A DNA stretch of 45,523 bases from Corynebacterium sp. (lineage in GTDB: Bacteria; Actinomycetota; Actinomycetes; Mycobacteriales; Mycobacteriaceae), in the NCBI RefSeq assembly GCF_022712275.1, contig NZ_JALAGU010000031.1, forward strand, positions 1 to 45,523, in the 5' to 3' direction. Below the pieces are notes generated by a model. The model did not search any database and had not been told where the DNA came from. It worked only from the letters and a program-made list of their open reading frames with translations. Shown piece by piece: positions 7,114-16,200 of the stretch (position 1 is the first letter of the stretch; each line of letters starts with the position of its first letter). A program made the translations under genes and the position numbers.

Positions 7114-7989
7114 GTGAACAACTCCGCTCCCACCACCGCGCCGGCGACTGTCGGAGATGTCGTCGCGCTCATCGAACAGGCCTATCCGCCGGACCTTGCG
7201 GAATCCTGGGACGCCTGCGGACTCGTCTGCGGTGACCCCGTGGACACCGTCCGCACGGTCCGCGTCGCCCTCGACTGCACCGATGCCGTGGCGGACGCCG
7301 CGATCACAGACGGTGCCGACTTCCTGCTGGTCCACCACCCGCCTCTGCTGCGCGGGGTGACCGGCGTGCCCGTGACCCACCCCAAGGGCCGCATCATCCA
7401 CCGGCTGATCAGGGCAGGGGTCGCCCTCTACGCCGCCCACACCAGCGCCGACGCCGCCCGCCCCGGCGTCAACGACCGGCTCGCCGAACTCCTCGGTGTC
7501 ACCCCGGGTGCCCCGTTGACCCCGGTGGCCGACGGTGTCGACCCGCGCACCGCCACCGGCATCGGCCGGGTCGGGGAGCTCGACACCCCGATGACGCTGC
7601 GGGAGTTCACCGCCCGTGTCGCCGACCGGCTGCCCGCCACCGAGTGGGGGGTGCGCGCCGCCGGCGACCCCGACCGGATGATCCGACGCGTCGCCGTGGC
7701 GTCCGGGTCCGGCGACAGCTTCCTCGGCACCGTTCTCGGTCTCGACGTGGACTGCTTCGTCACCTCGGACCTGCGCCACCATCCCGTCGACGAGCACCTG
7801 CGTGCCGGCGGCTGTGCGGTGGTGGACACCGCGCACTGGGCCAGTGAGTTCCCCTGGTGCTCCCAGGCCGCCGACCTGCTCTGCGCCGACCCGCGGTTGA
7901 GTGCCTCGGTCATCGACCTGCGCACCGACCCCTGGACGCTGCACAGTCCCGCCACCACTGAGGGATCCGAGGGAAAGGACCACCCATGA
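7114..7989 (+). CDS. Nif3-like dinuclear metal centre protein (DUF34)
   Basis: 291 residues, homologue of Rv2230c and of the NIF3/YbgI family, a conserved metal-binding family whose cellular role is unsettled (also annotated GTP cyclohydrolase 1 type 2). Metal-site motifs are visible: SWDACGL near the N-terminus, LLVHHPP, LYAAHTSAD, and a later TSDLRHH with a C-terminal DTAHWASE. The family also includes larger members with an inserted PII-like domain; this protein is near the short form. TATCGT at 7101-7106 lies 7 bases before GTG 7114, suggesting a leaderless transcript. It overlaps the next gene by 4 bases (ATGA). Confidence 0.88.
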   Translation: MNNSAPTTAPATVGDVVALIEQAYPPDLAESWDACGLVCGDPVDTVRTVRVALDCTDAVADAAITDGADFLLVHHPPLLRGVTGVPVTHPKGRIIHRLIRAGVALYAAHTSADAARPGVNDRLAELLGVTPGAPLTPVADGVDPRTATGIGRVGELDTPMTLREFTARVADRLPATEWGVRAAGDPDRMIRRVAVASGSGDSFLGTVLGLDVDCFVTSDLRHHPVDEHLRAGGCAVVDTAHWASEFPWCSQAADLLCADPRLSASVIDLRTDPWTLHSPATTEGSEGKDHP

Positions 7990-8714
7990 CTCTCTCACTC
8001 ACCGGCACCGACCGGACGACCCTCACCGAACTCGTCGGAGTCGACGACCGGATCCGGCTGCTCACCGCCCGACTGGACGCCCTGCCCGAGACGGCCACCG
8101 TCGAACGCCTCGAGCAACAGGCCGAGGAAGTCCGACGCCACGCGCTGAGTACCCGGCGCATCACCCACGACATGACCGGCACCGTGCACCGGCTGCAGGC
8201 CGACGCCGCCCGGCTGCGGGCGCGCCGACGTGACGACCTCGCCGGACTGCGCGCCGACACTGACCGGGACCGGCGCCGAGACCTCCATCACGACCTCCGG
8301 GTCGCCGAGCGTCGGCTCGCCGAGATCGAATCCGACATCGACCGGGAGGAACGCACCCTGGCCACGTTCGGACGGATCGGGGAGGAGGAGACCCCCCACG
8401 GTGAGATCAACGAGGCACTCCACCGCGCCCGCGAGGAGGCGGCGGCGGTGTCCGGCGAGATCCGCGTCCAGCTCGACGGGCTGCACGAACGCTCCACGGC
8501 ACTGCGGGACGCCCTCTCCCCGGAACTGCGGAAGATCTACGAGGAGGGCGAGGCGGAGCACGGCATGGGCGCCGCCGAACTCGCCGGTGCGACCTGCCGG
8601 TGCTGCTGCATCGAACTCGACCACTCCGCGGCACGACGCATCGCCAACACACCGCTGTCCCGGCCGGTCACCTGCCCGGAGTGCGGCGTCCTGCTGCTAC
8701 GGACGGGGGAGTGA
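7986..8714 (+). CDS. Coiled-coil protein with C-terminal C4 zinc ribbon (Rv2229c type)
   Basis: 242 residues. Residues 10 to about 180 are a long Arg/Glu/Ala-rich coiled coil (hairpin type). The C-terminus carries a zinc ribbon with CRCC and CPEC as likely ligand pairs (about residues 202-232). This is the DUF164/CT398-like family, proposed to bind nucleic acid or act as a scaffold; no enzymatic activity is established. It sits between NIF3 and a histidine phosphatase as in mycobacteria and is translationally coupled to NIF3. Confidence 0.8.
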   Translation: MTLSLTGTDRTTLTELVGVDDRIRLLTARLDALPETATVERLEQQAEEVRRHALSTRRITHDMTGTVHRLQADAARLRARRRDDLAGLRADTDRDRRRDLHHDLRVAERRLAEIESDIDREERTLATFGRIGEEETPHGEINEALHRAREEAAAVSGEIRVQLDGLHERSTALRDALSPELRKIYEEGEAEHGMGAAELAGATCRCCCIELDHSAARRIANTPLSRPVTCPECGVLLLRTGE

Positions 8715-8717
8715 CCC

Positions 8718-9398
8718 GTGGCTGGAACGGAAACCGGAAGCGCACGTCCGGACTGGTTCGGCTCCGGACAGGCGCCGCTGCGGCTGCTCCTGCTGCGCCA
8801 CGGCCAGACACCCATGTCCGCCGCGGGCGTCTTCTCGGGACGCAGCGACCCCGCACTGACCGACCTGGGCAACGCCCAGGTGGTGCGGGCAGCGTCCTGG
8901 CTGCGGACCCGGCAGGACCAGGGGGAGGGGATCGACACGATCTACAGTTCCCCGTTGCTGCGGGCACGGCAGACCGCCGAGTCCGCGGCCGAGGCCCTCG
9001 ACCTGGACGTCACCGCGGCCGAGGACCTCATCGAGACAGACTTCGGTGCCTGGGAGGGCCTCGGGTTCGACGAGGTCCACCGTCGTTGGCCGACCGAGCA
9101 TGCCGAGTGGGTCGCCGATTCCTCGGTGCCGACCGTCGGCGGGGAGTCGATGGACGCCGTGGCGTCCCGGTGCGACCGTCTGGTCGGTGACCTGCTGGCA
9201 GACGGCGGAGGACGCACCGTCCTGCTCGTCAGTCACGTCTCACCGATCAAGGCGATCCTGCGCTCGGCGATGAAGGCACCGGCGACGGTGTACTCGACGC
9301 TGCACCTGGATCTCGCCGGTCTGTCCGTCGCCGAATTCTACCCGGAACGCTCCGTGGTCAGGGAGTTCAATGACACCCACTATCTGCGGGGGCTGTGA
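8718..9398 (+). CDS. Histidine phosphatase family protein, lacking the usual RNase H domain
   Basis: 226 residues. Phosphoglycerate-mutase-like phosphatase: catalytic motif LLLLRHGQT (His about residue 34), a following GRSDPALT, substrate-binding ARQTAE, ETDFGAWEG and the second catalytic histidine in LLVSHVSPI. In M. tuberculosis the syntenic gene Rv2228c is an RNase HI-phosphatase fusion; here only about 25 residues precede the phosphatase domain, so the RNase H part is absent. GTG 8718 starts 3 bases after the upstream stop, completing a three-gene operon. Substrate unknown; alpha-ribazole phosphate is one candidate by similarity to CobC. Confidence 0.82.
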   Translation: MAGTETGSARPDWFGSGQAPLRLLLLRHGQTPMSAAGVFSGRSDPALTDLGNAQVVRAASWLRTRQDQGEGIDTIYSSPLLRARQTAESAAEALDLDVTAAEDLIETDFGAWEGLGFDEVHRRWPTEHAEWVADSSVPTVGGESMDAVASRCDRLVGDLLADGGGRTVLLVSHVSPIKAILRSAMKAPATVYSTLHLDLAGLSVAEFYPERSVVREFNDTHYLRGL

Positions 9399-9432
9399 GG
9401 GCTTCGGGGCCGCGCACTGCTATCGTGAACGG

Positions 9433-9869
9433 CGTCGAGAGGGTCGGGTGATCGCGGCTCCCGGAACCGTTCCTGTCCCAGGAGCAGGCCGGGGTCGAGG
9501 AAAGTCCGGACTCCCCAGAGCACGGTGGTTGTTAACGGCAACCCGGGGTGACCCGCGGGCCAGTGCCACAGAAAATGACCGCCCGGTGTATGCCGGGTAA
9601 GGGTGAAAAGGTGCGGTAAGAGCGCACCAGTGCCCCGGGTGACCGGGGCAGCTGGGTAAACCCCACCGGGAGCAAGGTCACGTGCTCGCACCGTAACCCT
9701 CCGGGGCCGGTGGTGCGATGTGCCCCGACGGCTGCTCGTCGGACAAGGGGCAGGTAGACCGCTGCAGGCGGCCGGCAACGGTCGTCGTAGATGGATGATC
9801 ACCACCTCCGGTGGCGCCTCCGGGTGTCACCGGGTGGAACAGAATCCGGCTCACAGACCCTCTCGACCC
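9433..9869 (+). ncRNA. rnpB: RNase P RNA, bacterial type A
   Basis: All conserved blocks are present in order: GAGGAAAGTCCGGACTCC near 9498, ACAGAAAATGACCG near 9569, GGTAAGGGTGAAA near 9596, GCTGGGTAAACCC near 9651, GATGGATGATCACC near 9790 and ACAGAATCCGGCTCACAG near 9839. The closing P1 helix is a perfect 12-base pair (9434-9445 with 9856-9867), which fixes both ends. A TATCGT -10 hexamer lies just upstream at about 9421. It matures the 5' ends of tRNAs. Confidence 0.96.
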
Positions 9870-9901
9870 TTCTTTTCTCTCTGACCCATAGACTGGACAC
9901 C

Positions 9902-10297
9902 GTGACTGCACAGCGTGACACGGACAGGGAGTCCGACAACAGGTCGGTCATGTCGCGGTGGTTCTTCCCCGACGGTGAGGAACCTGACCCGCGTTTCACA
10001 CTCGCCAATGAGCGGACCTTCCTGGCCTGGATGCGCACCGCTCTCTCTTTCGTCGCCGGCGGCGTGGGCATCGAGGCCCTGCCGGCCTCGGTCCTGGAAC
10101 CCGGGATCCGGACGGCGGCGGCACTGTGCGCCATCGGGGTGGGGATCCTCCTCGCGGCGGGGTCCGCGGTCCGCTGGCTGCGCATCGAGCGGGCCATGCG
10201 TCACGATGAACCGCTGCCCGCCCCCTCGATCGTCCCGGTGCTGTCCGCCGGTGCCATTCTCGCTGCGGTACTGCTGGGACTGATGGTCCTCACATGA
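9902..10297 (+). CDS. DUF202 (YidH family) membrane protein
   Basis: 131 residues. A conserved N-terminal motif (FTLANERTFLAWMRTALSF) starts the DUF202 domain, followed by two more hydrophobic segments, for three transmembrane helices in all. The role of the family is not established. GTG 9902 is chosen because TAGACT (9889-9894) lies 7 bases before it; the frame is open further upstream but that part lies inside rnpB. ATG 9950 is an alternative. It overlaps the next gene by 4 bases, and the two probably form a complex since both carry the same domain. Confidence 0.8.
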   Translation: MTAQRDTDRESDNRSVMSRWFFPDGEEPDPRFTLANERTFLAWMRTALSFVAGGVGIEALPASVLEPGIRTAAALCAIGVGILLAAGSAVRWLRIERAMRHDEPLPAPSIVPVLSAGAILAAVLLGLMVLT

Positions 10298-10617
10298 GAC
10301 CGTCACGGGACCCCGGGCTGCAGCCGGAGCGGACCAGCCTGTCCTGGAGCAGGACGGCCATGCGTCTGATTCTCACGGCGACCGCCATGCTCGGCTGGGT
10401 CTCCTCCTACGGTCGCCCGGTGATCCTGGTGACCGGACTGCTCGGATTCGCCGGACTCTGGATCTACTCCACCCAGCGCACCCGCTACGACAAGGATGTC
10501 GACGGAGTGGCTCGCGGCGGTCTGGATCCGGCGACCGGCGCGGTGGCGGGGATTGCGGTGTGTGCGGTGATCCTCGGGGTGGTCGCCGTAGGCGTCATCC
10601 TCGGCGACCTCCTGTGA
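10294..10617 (+). CDS. Second DUF202 membrane protein
   Basis: 107 residues. It repeats the DUF202 pattern in short form: PGLQPERTSLSWSRTAMRL, then a helix, a short basic loop with the Arg-rich QRTRYDKD, and a last helix near the C-terminus. Start ATG 10294 overlaps the stop of the preceding DUF202 gene (ATGA). Function unknown; paired DUF202 genes are common in actinobacteria. Confidence 0.8.
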   Translation: MRPSRDPGLQPERTSLSWSRTAMRLILTATAMLGWVSSYGRPVILVTGLLGFAGLWIYSTQRTRYDKDVDGVARGGLDPATGAVAGIAVCAVILGVVAVGVILGDLL

Positions 10618-10643
10618 CCGCTGCACGGGTTACACTCGGCCAC

Positions 10644-10829
10644 ATGAGGGACAGCAGTGACAGCGACCAGAAGTGGTACTTCGACACCTCCACCGGTGAG
10701 GTCACCCGCGGCAAGAAGCACGGGTGGGACACCCGTATGGGCCCCTACGACACCGAGGACGCCGCCCGCCGTGCCCTGGAGACCGCCAGAGCACGCTCCC
10801 AGGCCGCCGACGAGTGGGACGAGGACTGA
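10644..10829 (+). CDS. Small conserved actinobacterial protein, SPOR-like
   Basis: 61 residues, hydrophilic and acidic at the end (DEWDED). KWYFDTSTGEVTRG and GWDTRMGPYDTEDAA resemble short actinobacterial proteins annotated as SPOR-like; the RMGPY-T--A pattern fits a peptidoglycan-binding SPOR core, though no signal peptide is present. ATG 10644 is supported by TACACT (10631-10636) 7 bases upstream (leaderless). It converges with panB, 9 bases apart. Confidence 0.65.
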   Translation: MRDSSDSDQKWYFDTSTGEVTRGKKHGWDTRMGPYDTEDAARRALETARARSQAADEWDED

Positions 10830-10838
10830 CCCCCCGGC

Positions 10839-11681
10839 TCAGAAGCAGTGCTCGGTGGCGGGGAAGGTGCCTTCGGCGACCTCACGCTTGTAGGACGCCG
10901 CGGCGGCGGTGAGGTCTGCGCCGACCTGCGCCCACTGCTTGGCGAACTTCGGCCGGTGACCGTCCGCCGGGAAGGCGGCCATGTCGTGCCACACCAGCAC
11001 CTGGGCGTCCGTGTCCGGGCCGGCACCGATACCGATCGTGGAGATCTCCACCTCGGCGGTGGCTTTAGCGGCGACATCGGCCGGGACCATCTCGAGCACG
11101 ACCATCTCGGCACCGGCTTCGGCGACGGCGCGGACATCGGCCAGGAGCTGCTCGGCGGAATCGCCACGGCCCTGGACCTTGAAGCCGGACAGGGCGTTGA
11201 CCGACTGCGGCGTGAAACCGACGTGGGCGCACACCGGGATGCCCGCGTTGACCAGGGCACGGATGCGCGGGGCGATGCGCACGCCGCCCTCGATCTTCAC
11301 CATCGCGGTACCGGAGCGGCGCATCATCTCCGAGGCGGAGAGCACCGCCTGCTCGTCGGAGGCCTCGTAGGTGCCGAAGGGGAGGTCGGCGACGACGAGG
11401 GCGTTGCCCGCACCGCGGACGACGGCCGCGGCGATGTAGATCATCTCGTCGAGGCTGATCTGCTGTGTCTGGTTGTACCCGAAGACCACGTTCGCGGCGG
11501 AGTCACCGACGAGCAGGCACTCCACGCCACCGTCGGCCAGGGCGCGGGCGGTGGAGTAGTCGTAGGCGGTGAGCATGGCCCACTTCTCGCCGGCGGCCTT
11601 CTTCTTGCGGAGATCCCCGATACGGACCTGGCGGGTGGGGGCGAGGTAACCGACGGAGGGTGCAGTTGTGGAGTCAGACAT
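10839..11681 (-). CDS. panB: 3-methyl-2-oxobutanoate hydroxymethyltransferase
   Basis: 280 residues. First step of pantothenate synthesis: transfers a hydroxymethyl group from methylene-tetrahydrofolate to alpha-ketoisovalerate. TIM-barrel motifs visible: MLTAYDYSTARALADGG, LLVGDSA (metal-binding Asp), VVADLPFGTYE, VKIEGG, CAHVGFTPQS and a late GIGAG. The frame stays open far upstream, but ATG 11681 starts the conserved protein. No panC follows, so pantoate ligation is encoded elsewhere. It is divergent from glnA2 across a 111-base gap that contains the palindromic operator at 11712. Confidence 0.95.
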   Translation of the reverse strand: MSDSTTAPSVGYLAPTRQVRIGDLRKKKAAGEKWAMLTAYDYSTARALADGGVECLLVGDSAANVVFGYNQTQQISLDEMIYIAAAVVRGAGNALVVADLPFGTYEASDEQAVLSASEMMRRSGTAMVKIEGGVRIAPRIRALVNAGIPVCAHVGFTPQSVNALSGFKVQGRGDSAEQLLADVRAVAEAGAEMVVLEMVPADVAAKATAEVEISTIGIGAGPDTDAQVLVWHDMAAFPADGHRPKFAKQWAQVGADLTAAAASYKREVAEGTFPATEHCF

Positions 11682-11711
11682 GTGACAGCATTGTGCCACT
11701 ATCGGCGGTGC

Positions 11712-11733
11712 AGTGTTAACGACTTGTAACATC
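11712..11733. promoter_or_regulatory. Palindromic operator between panB and glnA2 (GlnR-like)
   Basis: Core GTTAACGACTTGTAAC (11715-11730). On the opposite strand it reads GTTAC-N6-TTAAC and so fits the AC-N9-AC spacing of actinobacterial GlnR boxes. The 22-base site agrees at 18 positions with the one upstream of glnA at 37275-37296. The regulator is inferred; AmtR-type sites were not seen here. Confidence 0.5.
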
Positions 11734-11792
11734 ACGTGCGCGGAAAGGGGGACCCCGACACCGGGGGTCGATCCGTGGATACGATGGGCGCC

Positions 11793-13136
11793 ATGAGTCG
11801 TCAACAGGAATTCGTTCTCCGGACCCTTGAGGAACGGGACATCCGCTTCGTCCGCCTCTGGTTCACGGACATCCAGGGATATCTCAAGTCCGTGGCTGTC
11901 GCGCCGGCTGAACTCGAGGGCGCTTTCGAGGAGGGCATCGGCTTCGACGGCTCCTCGATCGAGGGCTTCTCCCGTGTGGTGGAGTCCGACACGATCGCCC
12001 GTCCCGACCCGTCCACCTTCCAGATCCTGCCGCTGGACAATTCCGACGGGTCCACGAATCTCACCGCCCGCATGTTCTGCGATATCGCGATGCCTGACGG
12101 CGAGCCCAGCTGGGCCGACCCGCGCCAGGTACTGCGTCGTCAGATGAACATCGCCGCGGACCAGGGGTTCAACTGCTACATCCACCCCGAGGTCGAGTTC
12201 TTCCTCCTCAAGGAGCAGGACGGTCCCGACGGGCGTCCCGTGCCCGCCGACACCGGCGGGTACTTCGACCAGGCTGTCACCGATGCCGCCCCGCAGTTCC
12301 GGCAGGACGCCATCACCGCCCTGGAGTCAATGGGTATCTCCGTGGAGTTCTCCCACCACGAAGCGTCCCCGGGGCAGCAGGAGATCGACCTGCGCTTCGC
12401 CGACGCCCTGTCGATGGCGGACAACATCATGAGCTTCCGCTACATCATCAAGCAGATCGCCAAGCGCAACGGTGTGCGTGCGACCTTCATGCCGAAGCCC
12501 TTCCACGATCTCACCGGCTCGGCGATGCACACCCACATGTCCCTGTTCGAGGGTGAGACCAACGCCTTCCACGACCCGGACGACGAGTACTTCCTCTCCG
12601 GGACGGCGAAGTCCTTCATCGCCGGCATCCTGGAGCACGCCCCGGAGATCTCCGCGGTGACCAACCAGTGGGTCAACTCCTACAAGCGGGTCACCAGCGG
12701 CGCCGAGGCCCCGACCGCCGCCACCTGGGGTGCGGCGAACCGTTCGGCGATGATCCGTGTCCCGATGTACACGGTGAACAAACCGGCCTCCCGTCGTGTC
12801 GAGGTGCGCAGCCCCGATTCCGCGGCGAACCCGTACCTCACCTACGCGGTGCTGCTCGCCGCAGGCCTCAAGGGTATCCGCGAGGGCTACGAGCTGATGC
12901 CTCCGGCCGAGGAGGACATCGCCCACATGACCCGTCGCGAGCGGATGGCGATGGGCTACAAGGACCTTCCGACCGACCTCGATCTCGCCCTGCACGAGAT
13001 GGAGAAGTCCGAGTTGGTCGCCGATGCACTCGGCGAGCACGTCTTCGAGTTCTTCCTGCGCAACAAGTGGCGTGAGTGGAAGTCCTACCAGTCCCAGGTG
13101 ACTCCCTGGGAGCTGAAGCACAACCTGGAGTTCTAG
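11793..13136 (+). CDS. glnA2: Glutamine synthetase, type I (GlnA2)
   Basis: 447 residues. Catalyses ATP-dependent ligation of ammonia to glutamate. Family landmarks: FDGSSIEGF, HPEVEFFL with metal-binding glutamates, HHEASPGQQEIDLRF, KPFHDLTGSAMHTHMS, NRSAMIRVP and RRVEVRSPDSAANPY. The adenylylation-loop motif LPPEE of GlnA1-type enzymes is missing (MGYKDLPTDLD instead), so it is probably not controlled by GlnE even though glnE follows. Start ATG 11793 has TACGAT (11780-11785) 7 bases upstream (leaderless); the longer frame to 11736 is rejected. In related genera GlnA2 is non-essential and weakly active, and some paralogues use other amines. Confidence 0.93.
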   Translation: MSRQQEFVLRTLEERDIRFVRLWFTDIQGYLKSVAVAPAELEGAFEEGIGFDGSSIEGFSRVVESDTIARPDPSTFQILPLDNSDGSTNLTARMFCDIAMPDGEPSWADPRQVLRRQMNIAADQGFNCYIHPEVEFFLLKEQDGPDGRPVPADTGGYFDQAVTDAAPQFRQDAITALESMGISVEFSHHEASPGQQEIDLRFADALSMADNIMSFRYIIKQIAKRNGVRATFMPKPFHDLTGSAMHTHMSLFEGETNAFHDPDDEYFLSGTAKSFIAGILEHAPEISAVTNQWVNSYKRVTSGAEAPTAATWGAANRSAMIRVPMYTVNKPASRRVEVRSPDSAANPYLTYAVLLAAGLKGIREGYELMPPAEEDIAHMTRRERMAMGYKDLPTDLDLALHEMEKSELVADALGEHVFEFFLRNKWREWKSYQSQVTPWELKHNLEF

Positions 13137-13253
13137 GACAGGTTCCAGGACCGCTGCGTCCCGCCGGTGGGCGGCGTTCACTACGATGGTGGGGGAGATC
13201 ATCGACGTCGCCGACCTGACACCCAGGATCCGGCGGGACTAGGACGGAACCCG

Positions 13254-16200
13254 GTGAACCAACCACGCACCTCTCGATCGCGTATCCCTTCGGCAGCGTC
13301 ACTGGGGCTGAGCCGCCCACATGCCGCCGCTGACCTCGCGGCCCTGGGGTGGGACACCGAGAAGCGTCTCGATCTGCTCTGGACGCTGGCCGCGACCGGT
13401 GACCCGGACCAGGCGCTGAACAATATCGTCCGCCTCATGCAGGCCACCGACGATCCCGGGGGGCTGCAGGACCGGCTGGACACCGACCATGTGTTCCGGG
13501 TCCGGCTGCTCGGCCTGTTCGGGGCGTCCACCCTGCTCGGCGACCATGTCGTCGCGAACCCGGAGATCTGGCCGTTGTTCGGCGAGGACCTGCCCGGTGG
13601 TCGCTCGATGCTCGCGACCATGTTGGACTCGGTCGGTGCCGAGGAGGTCGAGGGCGTCGACGAGGACGGTAACCCGCTGCACGCCGACGACTCGCTGCTG
13701 CGGCGCGCCACGGTCACCGGGGCAGAGGCCGACCGCGCGATGCGTACCGCCTACCGCACCATCCTCGCCCGCGTCGCCGCCATCGACCTGGCGGGCACTT
13801 TCGTGCCCCGGCGTGGTGAGGCGCCCACGCCGAAGGGGAGGGCCGGGTACCCCGACTTCGTCCCCTTCGAGGTCATCGCCGACCGCCTGGCGGACGCCGC
13901 GGACGCCGCCCTCACCGCCGCCCTGTCCGTCGCCGTCGCCAAGGTCTTCCCGACCGGGCCCGTCCCGGTGAAGATCGCCGTGCTGGCGATGGGCAAGTGC
14001 GGGGCGCTGGAACTGAACTACATCTCTGACGTGGACGTCATCTTCGTCGCCGAACCCGCCGACGCCAGCACCACCCGGCTGGCCGGTGAGTTCATCAACA
14101 TCGGTTGCCGGTGTTTCTTCGAGGTGGACGCCGCGCTGCGTCCCGAGGGCAAGCACGGCGCCCTGGTCCGTACCCTGGATTCCCACCTGACCTACTACCG
14201 CAGGTGGGCATCCACCTGGGAGTTCCAGGCGTTGCTCAAAGCGCGTCCCATGACCGGCGATCTCGACCTGGGGCGGGCCTACGTCGACGAGCTCGCGCCG
14301 ATGGTGTGGACCGCCTCGCAGCGTGAGGACTTCGTCCCGGACGTCCAGGCGATGCGTCGCCGCGTCATCGAGAACGTGCCTGAGGAGCTGAAGTCCCGTG
14401 AGCTCAAACTGGGGTCCGGCGGGCTGCGGGACGTGGAGTTCGCGGTCCAGCTACTGCAGCTGGTCCACGGCCGCGCCGATGAGTCACTGCGCGTCCTGTC
14501 CACTGTCGAGGCGCTCAACGCGCTCGTCGCCGGCGGCTACGTCGGACGCGAGGACGGCCGGACGCTCATCGCCTGCTACAGCTTCATGCGCCTGCTGGAG
14601 CACCGGATGCAGCTCAGTCACCTCAAGCGCACCCATCTGCTGCCCGAGGTGTCCGACCGGGCCTCACGGACCCGGCTGGCGCGTACCTCGGGCCTGGTCG
14701 CCGAAGGCACCCGGACCCTCGCCGAGGAACTGGAGGCGAGGGTCCGCGCCACCGGCCGGCAGATCCGCCAGCTGCACAACAAGCTCTTCTACCGTCCGCT
14801 GCTGACATCCGTGGTCGAGATGAGCGTCGACGAGCTGCGGCTCACCCCGGAGGCCGCACAACGTCAGCTCGCTGCGCTGGGTTACCGCTACCCGGACCGG
14901 GCGATGGACCACCTCGCCGCGCTGGCGTCCGGCGGCACCCGCCGCGCGCGGGTCCAGGCGGTCATCCTGCCGTCGCTCATGGAGTGGCTCTCGGAGACCG
15001 TCGACCCGGACGCCGGCCTGCTGGCGTACCGGAAGCTGTCGGAGGCGGCGTCCGACCGGTCGTGGTTCCTGCGGCTGCTGCGCGACGAGAACATCGTCGG
15101 TCAACGCCTCATGAAGATCCTCGGCACCTCGCCGTACGTCTCCGATCTCTTCCTCGCTGCCCCGGATGCGGTGAAGCTGCTGTCCGACGGTGCGACGAAG
15201 CCGAAGCTCATGGAGAAGGACGCCTCGGTCATCAGCCATTCGTTGGTCGCCGCGGCCGGCCGCTACACCGACCCCGACAAGGCCATTGCCGTGGCCCGTT
15301 CGCTGCGCCGCACTGAACTGGCCCGGGTCGCCGCCGCCGACCTGCTCGGCATGATGGAACTGCCGGAGGTGGCGCGCTCCCTGTCGTGGGTGTGGGACGC
15401 GGTGCTAGAGGCCGCCCTGTCGGCGGAGATCCGGGCCTGGGAGGACGCCAACCACCGCAACGCCCCGGCGGTCATCTCGGTGATCGGCATGGGGCGTCTC
15501 GGTGGTGCCGAGCTGAGCTACCGCTCCGACGCCGACGTGCTCTTCGTCTGCGAACCGGCCGGGAACGCCGGGGACGCTGCAGGCCATGACGAGGACGGTG
15601 ACGGCGAGGCCGGCACCACCAATGATGCCGTGACCTGGTCGATCGGTATCGTCGACCGGCTGCGCGCCCGGCTGGCCAAGCCGTCGCTCGACCCGCCGCT
15701 GGAGGTCGACCTGGACCTGCGTCCGGAGGGACGCAGCGGTGCCTCGGTCCGCACCCTGGAGTCATACCGTGCCTACTACGAGCGCTGGGGTGAGACCTGG
15801 GAATACCAGGCGTTGCTGCGTGCGACGTGGGTCGCCGGCGACAAGGACCTGGGTATCCGGTTCCTGCGCACCATCGACCCCTTCCGCTACCCGGAGGGCG
15901 GCGCCGACCAGAAGACCGTCCAGGAGGTCCGTCGGATGAAGGCGCGGGTCGACGGTGAACGCCTGCCGCGTGGGGCGAACCGGGCGACCCACACCAAGCT
16001 GGGCCGTGGTGGCCTCGCCGACGTCGAATGGACGGTGCAGCTGCTCACCCTGCAGCACTGCCACCGGATCCCTACGCTGCACAACACATCCACCCTGGAG
16101 GTGCTCGAGGAGATCCGCATCGCCGGGCTGCTCTCCGAGTTCGATGTCGTGACACTGCAGGACGCGTGGATCACCGCCAGTCACGCCCGCAACGCCCTGG

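Noticed and set aside
7057..7998. N-terminal extension of the HAD-phosphatase frame
   Set aside because: Lies antisense to NIF3 and has no conserved sequence; GTG 7056 or ATG 7035 starts the HAD domain.
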